Source: Ophthalmolycus amberensis
Taxonomy: Eukaryota > Chordata > Actinopteri > Perciformes > Zoarcidae
DNA: 64,000 bases
Reading direction: 5' to 3'
NCBI GenBank assembly: GCA_024529925.1
Contig: JAFEUB010001430.1
Location: 203,501 to 267,500, forward strand
Each line of letters starts with the position of its first letter. Positions within the stretch are counted from its first letter, which is position 1. Below are positions 9,460-21,594 of this stretch, one piece after another. The notes under the pieces are model-generated. The model searched no databases and was not told where the DNA came from. It saw nothing but the letters and a program-made list of their open reading frames with translations. The position numbers were made by a program, and so were the translations under genes.

Positions 9460-12400
9460 CTATGACAGCTGGGTGCCGCTGACTGCATAACCCTGCTCTG
9501 GGCTGGGCTCAGTCAGGCCGATCAGAGACTCCAGGAGGTAGGTGCTCGACTCGTTCTGTGGCAAATGAACAGAACTAAACAGCTGGAGGTGGCAAAAGCT
9601 GTCGGGGTTTCTGTGTACTTTGAAGGAGCTGTGCAGAGGCCCGGAGGCGTAGTCGCTGTCGAAGAACTCGATGTCGGAGTCAGAGGACAGACTCAGGTCC
9701 ATGTACCTGCCTGAAAAATAGTCCACAGTGGGAGAGGTAGTGCTGGGGAAGCCCTCGAGAGAGTCATTGTCAAAGAAGGCTCTGGCCTGGTTTGCATTCT
9801 CATCGAGGTAATCCGTCTGTGAGGTCCTGCTTACATGGTCTGTGAATGCGTTGGCTGTAAGTGGTCCAGTGCTGTCAGCGGGGGTGCTGTAAGTGGCAGG
9901 GTTGCCGCTGTGCTGCGTCAGTGGTTCTCCCGTGTGCCTCGGTTGGCTGCGCGTAGAGTGGTTATTATTTTCAGAGTCACAGATGCTGAGGGCACTCGAC
10001 AACCCTCCATCCACACCGGGGAGATTCTGACTCCCATTAAGGCACCGTCCTGCATCAGAGTCAGAGGAGGAGCACGAGGAATCGGTCATGTCGCTGCTGC
10101 AGCTGTTCTCCTCCACCACCAACCGCTCTGGGGTGAAATGAAAGGAAGGCGTGGCGGGCATGGTGAGAGGAAGACCGTCTTCCTCCATAGTGAGCCCAAA
10201 GGGGCAGCTCTGCGCCGGACGGGCCTTGTCCTGCTCCACATGCTCTTCAAGGTTCTCTGGAAGTCCTGTCTGGTCGTCTTGGCTCAGCGTTTCATCTTGC
10301 AGTCGCCTCTCCAGTTCGAGTTTCATGACGGTGTGGATGTAATGAGTCTGCACACGTCTGGAGTTGAACTCGATGCGCCCCTGAGTGTTTCCACAGCCGT
10401 CCTTGGTGCAGCCACATGGGAAGTTGAAGCGGTCCACCTGTGTGCAAAAGACAGCAGAAAGAGGAAAGCAGTGCTGTGGGTACTCCAATGCAATAAGTAT
10501 TGACAGTATGATCTGAAGTTAACAAACACTGAGACACATGAGCGGGGGAAATGTCTTTTTGGCAAAATGATTGTAAAAATCGTATTTATTTAAAATGTAC
10601 TCATTAAAATGCCTGATTGGCTACTTATTACAATAGTGCTAATAATAAATGACAGCATCCATTAGGGTGGATGACGGATACAATCCTCAATTACAGTAAA
10701 TGTATCTTTACATCACATTATTGATACAATTTGTAATGTGACACATTTTCTGGAAAATCAATTCAGCAATTGTTAAAGTATAAAATAACAAGATAGGAAT
10801 GTCAGTTTTTGGCTAATTGACAGTTCGCTAAAGGCAATGGATAAATGGTTGGAGTGGTTAACTAAAAGTGAATGATGAAAATTGCTCCAACATGCGATTC
10901 ACGGGCTGAAAATACAATTTCACAATCAAATTTGTAAAAATTCAAAGCCAGTCATACGGCAAGATGAAATATGCCAAGGCAAACTCGTCAGGACCGAATT
11001 AGACTTCTAATCAGCCCTTGTGCTGTTGGGGGTTCAGGTAGTGTTTGTTTATGTATAAGTGTGGTACCTGGCACTTGATTCCTGCCAGACTGCATGCGCA
11101 GGTCTCTGGCTCACAGTCACATCCGCAGGCCTCCCTGGAGACTCGCAGGGCATGGAGCTGCCTCTTCTCCTCCCGGTCGATGCGCTTCACCCCCGCCGCC
11201 TGGAGGAGAGCCTGCCGCTGTTTGGAGGAGTACGGCTGAAGGAAACCCCCATCCTGCAGTTCGGCATCGCCGATGTGGACGTCGGTGTCTTCGTCTGGAG
11301 TCTGATCCACCGTCACTTTGTGTTTCAGTGCCTCGAGCCTCTCTTTCCTCCGCCTCTCTCTGCGTCCGTGCCGCCGCTCCAGCGCGTGCTCCGCCAGCGT
11401 GTACCTCTGAAGGGTGCCGTGCCGCCGCACCATGCCCAAGGTGGCCCCTCCGTGACTGGGCGCGCTGGTGAAGCCCTGGCAGCGCGGGAAACTGAACACG
11501 GTGACTTGGTCAAAGCGCACGTTGCCCCGTGCGCCTGCAAGCCTGGGCCTCTTCAGGATGGACCGAACTGTTGGTGTTAGAAAGAGACAAAAACATCAGG
11601 GAAAAAGTGAGGCGCTGTCGGGTTTTGTATTAAAGAGGGACTCTGAGGTAGGACCATAACAACATGCTGGGAAACATCAGCATGTCTGTCAGAGCAGGCC
11701 CATATTTACGACATATTGGTCGAAAACGGTCACAGTGATGCATTTTTGGTCTCAGTTTAAGATTTAGCAAAAGGATGTCACCTGAAATGGTGATAAAGGA
11801 CATCTGCAAAGTGAAGGCGGCTGACCCTCTTTTTCCTCAGTCCAAAATGCCAGTGCACTGCAACAGGTGAAATCTACTAGGTTCTAGTATTTTACTCATC
11901 TAGTTCAAATTAAAACGGGACTTTAATACATGAGGGGTATTTTCATGATGTTGTTGTTTATTTCCAAAGATCTACTTTCTCCTCTCTAAATGTTGTAAAA
12001 CAACAACTCTCTCTTTTGCTGAAAGTCAGCGTAAGAAGCTTGATAAATAACTCTCACGTCCTACTCTGAGACACTGCAGCAGTGTTTTTAGTCTTTCAGT
12101 CCAGTTCCTAGAAAGGATTCCTGGACACTTGATAAATACAGGCCCTGGATGTCAACACAGGCTTCTGTAGGTCTCTGAGTGGCCACTAGGTGACACTCTA
12201 CAGGTGCTTCACTCCAGTGTCTTGGCCTCACTTGTTTAACGTACATGTGGAGAGGGAATACCAAGCACAGGGTCTATAGCAGCAGCAGCAGTGGACAGAG
12301 AGAAAAAGAAGTGAACCAGGGTCTCACTGCTGGTCTTCAGTGGTTTACCAGAACATAGTTACACTCTCTCTGACAGTTTAGTCTTATATCCAACCGGGTC

Positions 12401-13197
12401 ACTGTTTGGTTTAACAGTTTGGCTTCAGCAAATTGTCTAACCTTTACACATAACTGAGGCTGAACTCAAGCTCCAGAAGTCTGTAAACAACTGAGACCAG
12501 CTGACCAAGCTCATCCCAGCTGCTCGGCCTGTCTAAGGAGCTCCACACTGGGGCACTGTTTGCACCACGACTCAACTCTGGCTCTGTGACAAAATAGCAA
12601 AAGCAGAAACTGCTTACTTCAGTCCACTTTTAGACTGCAGGCCCCACTATGTAGCTCTGTGACACCTTCATAATGGCCATTTGATACGACTTGTTTAATA
12701 GGACCTTGCTATGCAAATTGAATCCACAACATCCTCTATTGCTCAGGGAAATTATCTTCTACCCAACCGCACAGACAGTCCAGAGGCGAGTCATTCACAC
12801 TGCGCATTATCTAGAACGGCCCTAAGGTTAGCGTTTTCATATCGGTGCTGCTGCAGGCTGATAAGAGACACTCCTACAAAACACAGATGAAAAATAAAAG
12901 CCAGATAAGGAGGAGGTTTTGCATTATTTGAAAGTGTGTGTGTGTGGGGGGGGGGGGGGGGGGGGTGAGTGGTTGTTGGTACTTACTGGGTAAACTGGCG
13001 GGTGAAGGAGGACTGTGAGGCGTGAAATCCTGGTTGTCAGAAGGGCCGCTCTCCCCATCGGACTCCCACTCCGAGGAGGCGGGGGAGGAGAGGGAGGACG
13101 GAGGAGAGGAGGAGGAGTAGTAGGGATTGTCATCTACCTCGGCGAACTTTCTCTTAAGGATGCCTCTCATTGTTTGGCTGCTGTTGCTCATGTCCAT
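9460..13197 (-). CDS. csrnp1: Cysteine/serine-rich nuclear protein 1 (CSRNP1/AXUD1), three coding exons
   Basis: Nuclear transcriptional regulator family; mammalian CSRNP1 (AXUD1) is induced by AXIN1 and cytokines. Coding exons 13197-12987, 11567-11068 and 10437-9460 join in phase to 562 aa; the family is about 590. Start chosen at MDMSNSSQTMRGILKRKF, whose GILKRKF matches the family N-terminus; the ATG sits one base after a splice acceptor, so a 5' non-coding exon lies further right. Exon 2 encodes RSILKRPRL, the conserved VTVFSFPRCQGFTS block, a very basic stretch (RRHGRRERRRKERLE) and the start of the cysteine-rich domain, which continues into exon 3 (VDRFNFPCGCTKDGC). The CSSDMTDSS, DENAN and LLESLIGLTEP motifs point to CSRNP1 rather than CSRNP2/3. 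The acidic Ser-rich C-terminus suits an activation region. The cysteine-rich segment is 4 residues shorter than I recall for mammals (see findings). Confidence 0.92.
12947..12965. repeat. Poly(G) run after (GT)n in csrnp1 intron
   Basis: About 19 consecutive G on the plus strand (C on the csrnp1 sense strand) following a short GT repeat, only about 20 bp downstream of the first coding exon's splice donor. Confidence 0.9.
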
Positions 13198-14662
13198 TCT
13201 GTGCGGAGACAAAGAACAAAAAGGCCCGTTGGTTTGTTTACGTGTCACACGTGCTGCTGTGGTAATGAAGGCACAGACCCATGCGTTGCTCTATCCGAGA
13301 AGCAGCACTCGTTGCAGCATTCCTTTCCCAGGAACATAAGACCAGACGTTATGTAAATCCATGAATTAATAATGGAATAACAATTCACTGACACGGCAAC
13401 AATGATGCGTTTCCTCCTCCAAATGTACACAGTCAAATGATGCGTCTTTAGAAGCTGACAGCTGGAGGAATGAGCGGTCTTTCCTGTTTAGAGCTGCTGG
13501 TCGAGCCGGTTTCAGGGCACTAGTTTGTTTAGGCTGATCACATCTCAATAATGAGTATCTAACAAACTGATGTTCCATTGGTGCACTAATACAAACCACA
13601 ATCACACTTTCGCTTGCAAACCAGCTGGGCAGTTGAGAGAGTTAAAAAAAAAAGAGCTCTTTCTCTTTCCCCCTGCAGAGTAATTAACATTCCGATGATT
13701 CCTCAAGTATTTTTGTGAAGAATACGTGGAAACGGACCGTCCAATGGCTGCATGTTGAGGACTAGGGGGGGGGGGGGGTGTAATGGTTCAAGTGGCTGCT
13801 ATTTTTGGATGTGAACATGGAAAATAAAGTCCAAACACGAGTAATTTCAGGGTTCCAAACCTAAGCGGGGGTGCTCAAAGCTACTGAGTAAAAGAGAACA
13901 TCTGAGCAGAGGGGTGTTAAAGTGAAGTAAAGAAAATCTGTTCTTGTCCAACATAGTCCATAAGACAAGTTAAGTTGGCAGTATGTGTGCAGAAACATGT
14001 CACGTCAGTTTGGGAAACAATGGGAGCCTATAGGACCCATTGCCGGGCAAACTGCTATCGTTTGGTTTAGGGCTGCACCAAGCGATTATTTCTATATATT
14101 TATAATTGGCTTGCTCCATAAAATGTAAAGTAAAGTGTACAAGTTCCCTAAAAACATACTTGTGTAGTCTGAGTGACAATCCCCCCAAATAACAACAACA
14201 GTATTTTGTTTAATATCATGGAAGTCGAAGAAAACCAGTCAATATTTACATCTGCAAACGGATTACTCCCTCATAAAACTTGCACTCTTCTTCATGTCTC
14301 CAAACAGTCCAAACTGTTTGACCTCAAAGGTGCTTTCAACTCCATCGTGGTCTGATAAGTGACAGTAGTACAAGCAGCTGACCAGGATTTAGACTTAAGT
14401 CCCAGAGAGAAGGGAAGGGAGTGTTCAACATAACGCGAGCCACTGAAAACAGAACAGCATGTGCACTTTCCTAAAAGAGCGAGTACAACAGGGACATTGC
14501 TTCTGGTCAGAAAAAGGCAATGTAAATAACTGGCTACCTTTGTCTGCACTGACAGGACGGACTCTGCCGTTGCCCTGCTCTAACACACACTCACTGTGAG
14601 TCCACAAGAAAAGGGGCTTCTGATTGTCTGTAGTAAGCAAATAGTTAAAGCAGCGAGTGAGG

Positions 14663-14663
<1 letters not shown>

Positions 14664-14698
<35 letters not shown>
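14664..14698. repeat. (GT)n microsatellite
   Basis: Pure GT dinucleotide run ending in GCGCGC. Confidence 0.95.
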
Positions 14699-14702
<4 letters not shown>

Positions 14703-17700
14703 TCAGAGTGAGTAACTTCCTGGATCCATCAGCAAATAAGAGGTGAAACAAGAGACATGTTCTTGTGCCCTTACACTGTTTACACAGTAGAACCTTGTGC
14801 TGCATGAGCAGTTAGGAGTAAAGGGATTTCGCTCTGCTGCAAAAACATCTGCATGGCTGTTTAATACTCCTACAAAAATAAAACAAAAAATCACAGTATT
14901 GCTAATTAATGCTGCATTGCAGTATTATTATAGTTGCCTCTTGTAACCTATAACATCTCTTACATTTGATATGTGACAGAGTGGAGAGACTTGTACATGT
15001 GGGTATATCCACTGAGACCACATCAATAATTTAAAGGTCCAAAAGCAGCAGAAGAACATCGTGCACGTGCGCGTTAGTGTGAAACAGAAGGGGGTACTGT
15101 ACAGTATAATGTACTGAAGTAGTTAATAGGCTGCAGGGCATTGTTTATAGTTACAGTATTGGGGAGGGGGAGTTCACTATCATTTCATTATTGTTTTCAG
15201 ACGCTCTTTAAATCCCCACTGGAGTCATACCGACTCTTCATTGGAGGGGTGCAGGAGTCGTTTCCTGTTTGGCACAATAACAGGCATTAGACTGCTGACC
15301 TCTTCACCCCTCGCGGAGACACACGGCGATCATGTCAGCCACAATGACAACACTGCCCCCCCCCCCCCCGTCTTTACAGCACAAACAGCAGCAGGCACGA
15401 ATCCCATTCAAACCAGAGCAAACTTAGAGCAGGGCAGCGCGGAGGAGCGGGGTGCGCGTCGCTGTGATAGGAAGTTTGTTTAAATATTTGTAGGCTAAAC
15501 TACTTTTACGCTTACTTCAAAAGTACAATTTACAGTGACGGTATAGAAATTGCCCAAATTCCACAAAATCATGGACTATGTTATTCTAGATAAACATTAG
15601 ACTGAAGTGATAAACATTAAATACGATCACCATGTAACCCCCACTAATTACTGACCCTAAAGGGGGTACGGCGGAGTTATTTTGGCAGTTACTCACCAGG
15701 AAGTAAAATGCAGCATAATGACAGAAAGCATCTTAAATTGACACGAAGTTATGGGTCTTGTCTGCGGTGCAGCCAGCTGCGCATTGTGTGTTCCTCTGTG
15801 TTTGTGTGAAGCTACGCTGTAGTACCAGTGTGAACACTAGAGGACTGGCTGGCAGCAACCAAAGAGCAGACGTTTGGCTGCAAGATAGTGTCGCCTCAGA
15901 CCTCGTGCTATCGTACCTCGCTGGAGAAACTCCAGGGAGTCAAATTAGTCAGACATAAGATACGTCATAGTTAGATGATAGTTTTTGCCTCTTGAAACAG
16001 AAACAACGCTTTTTACTAATTCATACACTACAAGCCACGCTGACCTAAAGACTTTAACTTAACTGTTAAAACGTCGTTTGGCCTCAAATCAGCGGAATCT
16101 TATTCAGACTAAAACAACCAAAGCGAATACACACCAGCTTAATAAAGAAGTAACTTTCAACATTATAGCTCAATTTAAACGAGCAAAGATTTTCGAATTG
16201 GAAAGTCTTGTAGTTAGCCGGCTAACAGCGCTTCTGCCGGACGAAACCGGAAGTACTTGGGGGCCGACCTCATCTTGGTTCACACAAATCCTCTCTGTGG
16301 CTCTCCGACTGTCTTGACGCAGACGGTGACACACATGCAGAGGCAGGAGACGCACTCGTCACTGCTGCCCACATTACCCACAGACTCTCTGTCTGTCGTG
16401 TTCACACTGGACTGTTACAAACAGTGATGTGGTGGTAAATACATAACTAATAAACCCCCAGCTCAGAAGGCAACAATATACACAAGTTCGAACACTTTTA
16501 TCCAACAAAACAAAAGAAACTTCCGCGATATTTTTGAGGGGGTGGACAAAATAATGGGTGAAGTTCATATTTTTCAGCTTTTGTTGTGACTGTCAGAGTT
16601 GTTGATTCAACTTAATTTCAGAGACTGTAGCATTGCTACCCTACAGTTGACATGTGTAATGATTTTATTCTTCTATCCTTTCATTCTCCGCTCTATATTT
16701 TATAATTTTGCATTGCGTGCATTATTTGTGGAAGACACATCAGCAATCCAGGGCCTCTCGTTGCCTCAGTAGATTGCCTGGTCTTTTACGTCTGTGTAAA
16801 TTGCCTTCAGACCTCTAATAAAAAATGGTGACCAGACCTCTATTAAAGGTGGCACGTGCTGCTCATCTTACATCACTGTAACATGACTCACTGGCATTCC
16901 TCTGAGATGGTGATTTAAGTCAGACACTCTTAAACTCCAGAACACTCCATGTAGCGTGGAGAAGCAGTCGATTATGGATTTGGGTGTAAAATCCTCCTCC
17001 CTGCTTTCCTGTTATGTTTTATTGCTTGTTAACGAATGTAAGTATAAGTCAGAAATGACATGCACATTCCCATTTTGAACTATTATTAAAAATTAAGCTG
17101 CAGAGCTCAGAGAGTGAGACAGAGCCAATAGATGGACAGACAGATGGAACGGAAAGACAGACAAGTCCAAAATACTCTTGAGCTTTGACCCCATGTTGAT
17201 ACACGTCAGTGCTTCAGTTTGAAGTAAAAAAAAAAAAATGCACTAAATACCTGTTGGTCCAAATACTGTGGCCGGAGGAAGGGCTGCTCTGCTCGTCCTG
17301 TCCTCAGCACTCAGTGGAGTGTGACCCACTTTGGCTGGGATCACTCCAGTGCATGTATGTGTGGGGAGTAAACACCAGGGAGACAGAAGAGAGGAGGAAA
17401 TTACTAATATAGTAAAATGACACTCACGCATCATTTTGTGAATGAGTGTATAATTTTAAAGCATTTCATGCGCGGTAGATTGTGCAACCTGAGGGTACAT
17501 CCAGTCAGTGTATCTCTCTGAGATCTGTGACATACTCACAACACATGATCCAAGTGCTACGCCATGGCTAGCTGGCTATTTATAGTGCAATCAGGATAAA
17601 CAGTGTGCAAAACAGTTGGAGTTTCCTGTTCCTTTTGTGACTTTGTTGTGTGCTGCTCCATACTGTGGTACGGTGCAGCACTAATGATGAGTCATGGAAG

Positions 17701-18509
17701 AAAATGAGTACGTAGTTCACTCACTAGCACTGGAATGGTTATTAAATCACTCACAATTTACTGTATATTCACTTTATCAATGCAGCAATCAAAGTCAAAC
17801 CAACCCAGATACCTATCCTGATTTATTTACATTTTTTACCCCCAGATTTAGTTCCATTTTCTTGTCATGTCAATGGAGTTCCATACAGCGCAATGGTACA
17901 GATTCATCATTCCAGAGCTGCCCTCCTCAATATTGTCTTCCCTACATGCTGTGTCTGACAGATGATCCAGTCTCATATCTGCTCGCACACAGGGGACAGT
18001 CAGAGTAAACCCTCGGCATGCTCTCTGTCCAGAGTCCACATTACATAACTTATAGCTAACCTACATTCTGGCAGCCTCTCAGGTCGCTGCCACTGGCTCT
18101 TGTGGCCCCGTTTCCTCAGCCAAGCTGTGCCAGCGATGGCCCACATACAGCAATATACTGACAGAGCTTGGCAAAAGCTCCATTCAGCCAGTTCCTTCTT
18201 CCTTCTTGTGGATACTAACTCAGGGATTTACCCCTCTCTTACTGTAAAGATCACGTCTTTGTTGTCCTGGGCATAACAGGAAGTATCAGGTGGAGTTGAA
18301 CTGTGGGTTATTGCTTTCAAGTCAGCTAGTAGGGAAAGGTGCCAAATGGAGTTTTGCTTTTCTCAGAAAATACTTCCTTAACAACAGAACTAGATGGATA
18401 GGCCGACAGACAGATAGAGACTCAGTGAAATAAGTTCAGCTCAGGCAATGCAAGAAACTGAACATGATTCACTCCCTCGTGATATTGAGAAATGGAGAAT
18501 ATACTCCTA

Positions 18510-18513
<4 letters not shown>

Positions 18514-18541
<28 letters not shown>
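18514..18541. repeat. (CT)n microsatellite
   Basis: Pure CT dinucleotide run of about 14 units. Confidence 0.95.
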
Positions 18542-18544
<3 letters not shown>

Positions 18545-21500
18545 TACTTTCCTCTCGTGGAAATATCACAAGCACACATGAGTTGGCTTCTTTATACATA
18601 GCCTCTGATGTCATGTTTAGCAGTCGTCACCATGGTCGCCAGGGCAAATATAGTCCAGCCGTTTCTATTTTAGAAGGCGGTAAAGCAGTGATTCATTTTG
18701 CTCCCCTTCCTCATCACGATCATCATCATCAGCAGCAGCATGACTGCTATCATCGTCAACATTGTCAACATCTTTGCAGTCATTGTTATCATGTTGTTGT
18801 TTTTTAAGATTATTTATTCGGGCTTTAATTACCTTTATCAGAGCAGCTGCAGAGTGACAGAAGGGGGGGGGGGGGCTGCATGGGGTGCACGCCCATTGTC
18901 ATGGTTTTTGACGTCAGTGATGTTCATGTCTTTATACGTGATCCTTTTATTCTGATCTCAGGTTTTGGTTGAAATGCAGACTTTCAGTTTGTGTTCAGAG
19001 TTTTACATTAAAGCCCCTGATAATCTGGTTTCAAATTTGAAGCTTTTCTCTGTACATTTATGTACATTTAAGTGGAAGTAGCATTAGCTTCTAACACTAG
19101 TGTTGTTACTTGCCTTGTGTTCCTCTCAGTAACTCTGTGCACACGTCACGTCTCATGTTAATAGAGAGGTTTCTGGGGCGTATTTCATGATACAATTGTG
19201 AATGTTGTCGATGGTTTGAAGCAGGTGTGTGATTGGGGGACGTAGTAAGCTAGCAGGAGAGACGTTGGTCATACATGCTGGAGGCACAGAAGTTCAGGGG
19301 GAGAGAGAGTTACCAAGAAGGACTGTCTTTTGACAGCTGGATCGCTTTTCACCCCTCAAACGTCATGCACAATGTGGGCCTGATCTGCAGAACCAAATCC
19401 CGGACCCTTGCATCAGTTCGGTCGCATCGGTTAATAATTACAACCCCCAAGTTTTGATTCAAATGTTGCTAAACTCGGAGGCCCCTCCACATTTAACGTG
19501 AAACTAACCGAAACTGTTCCAACTTTGGCAGAATACTTTGTGTTCGTGTTGGACCACGTTGCTCTCAGTAAGAAGCTGATTGCGAAAATATGTTTTTCAG
19601 CCCCTTTAAACTCAACTGTGTGCCAAACTGCCATCAAAAAGACTCCGACCCTAACTTTCTCCCCCCTGGAAAATGCCATCAGATAAAGACTTTGGGGTGA
19701 AATTTCACAACAGTGACACCGTAAGTGATGCGTCAACTGCCATCCTTTTGTCTGCGCAGTGGTATCACTTTAGGGGGTGACACCAGAGAACTTCCTGTAA
19801 CACCCTAATGGCAGGCGAGGGGCCTTGTGCCAAGTGCACTGTCTGCTCAGTCCTGGGGCCGGTCCAGCGGTGATATCGTATCTCTGTAGCATAGACACTC
19901 GGGCTACAGCAACATCCTGGAGCCCAAGGGTGCTCCCCATGGGCAACATGTAGGTTGAAGAGTGAGTATGAGAGTGAGTATGAGAGTGATCTGTGCTACA
20001 ACGGCGCAGTGCATGGACTGAGATGAACTGCAATGCATAATTCAAATGCCTTCACCCAACTTTGTCTATGTACAGAAAGTCATTTTATTAACTGATATGA
20101 ATACAATATGTTTTATTTACAGTGTATAATGTCTAAACACTACCCCCACATAACACTATCCGTGCTCTCTTTTACAGTATTGTTGCAAAAGGCAAGTCAA
20201 GCTGCAGCCCCGAGTGCAAAATAGGTTACACAACTACAACTTTCAACAGCAGTGATCTTATCTCGCTGCATGTGAGCAGCACAAGCCGTAACAGCCAAGC
20301 AGCTGTGTGATTGGGTTTGACATCCCCCCCACCCCCACCCCACCCCCCAACAATGAGCCTCTTGTCTACGTCAGCCATAGAGCTGTGGTGACCTTTCTTA
20401 CAAACTTACAAACTGGCCCGTGTGACGCAATGTGGACCCAAAAGGCGTCTTCTCTGAAGGCATGTAATAGTATTTCTCTTCACGTCTCCAGGTTGTTTCA
20501 TTGTGCGTTCATTCGTTTACAGACTAACAGAGTTGTGCGTATGTGCGGAAGAAAGTGTTCCCGATTCTCATCCAGCCACTTATTGCATCTGGCTGTCGGC
20601 CCTGCAGTGGGAGCTCCTGTGCTCTCCCAGACCCAGCAGAGTGTACTCTGCTGTTGGTGTTGGCTGTCACATGTGGCTCCATGTGAGGCCCTTTGCAGGA
20701 GTGCACAGCAGCAGCAGCAGGAAGGAGACCTGCTCTGTTCTCAGCTGTGCCAGTACTGAGCTGTGTTGGTGAGACTGTCTGACTCCCCCTCCCTCCCTGC
20801 CTCCCTCCCCTCCCCTTCATGCTCAATCACCCACTGATTGCCTCTCTTTTCTTCCATTGTAGCTGGCAAAACACATGAATTACAGGCTGACAACACAACT
20901 GTTAGACGCTGGGTGGGCTTCTTGCTTCTCTCACTGATGACTGATGACTCCACTGTTAATTGACACGTATTCACGTGTTTGTGCAAATAATTTCTTTTAA
21001 CATTATGTTGTTTATATATTTTGTACTTTTCATTCTGCATACACATTTACTACACTCCTGTTCACATTCAGTTCATCTATTTAGCAATTACTGTATACCT
21101 GTCTACCACAAATAGATATTACAACATTTTATTATGTATTTTATATATCTTATATTTTATCCCTATATTTTGACTTCTGCACTATTTAATGTTGTAGATT
21201 CTAATTCTTTAACTTGCATGATTTTCCTTTTATGCATATTTAACGAGCATTGTTGGAGGAAGCCTGAGATGCCATCGACTGCTTCTCAGTAAATGTTGCA
21301 TAATGACAATAAATAACTATATAATAAGCATTAAGTTGCATTGTGATACATTATATGTGCATTAGATGCTTGTGCACAACCACCCTTTAGTATAAAGCAA
21401 AGAGCTGCCATGTATACATGTGAACTCTCCTCACTGTTTAGTATTACAACAGCGGTCTGTTCAGCAGTTCTGATGCCCTTTAACCACATTTGTTATAGAT

Positions 21501-21594
21501 GGAGGCAGGCGTGTCACTCTGGCGCCATCAGTTGGCAGTTGAATGATATTCAGACCTGACAACAGTCAGTGGTGTGTTTTTCTCCCCTATAGGA

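Larger units (their letters stand above)
13199..21592. other. Intergenic region between csrnp1 and xirp1 (5' sides face each other)
   Basis: No protein-coding exon that I can support. csrnp1 runs left and xirp1 right, so both promoters should lie here. Simple repeats: G-run about 13768-13777, (GT)n 14664-14698, C-run about 15357-15369, (CT)n 18514-18541, G-run about 18866-18876 and a C/T-rich tract 20786-20816. The interval 15050-16350 is relatively GC-rich, with GGAAGT-type ETS-like sites (about 16249), and is a plausible location for the csrnp1 first exon; this is inference only. Confidence 0.45.

Noticed and set aside
9835..10503. Plus-strand open frame of 222 codons
   Set aside because: Complete overlap with csrnp1 exon 3 on the other strand; composition is that of an antisense shadow.
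11059..11580. Several plus-strand open frames
   Set aside because: Antisense shadows of csrnp1 exon 2, which is GC-rich.
12874..12986. Extension of csrnp1 exon 1 past its donor into a proline run
   Set aside because: The extension is translated poly(G)/(C) and (CA) repeat; the splice donor at 12985-12986 gives the correct phase to exon 2.
14425..14805. Histidine/threonine repeat frame on the minus strand
   Set aside because: Translation of the (GT)n microsatellite with flanking non-coding sequence.
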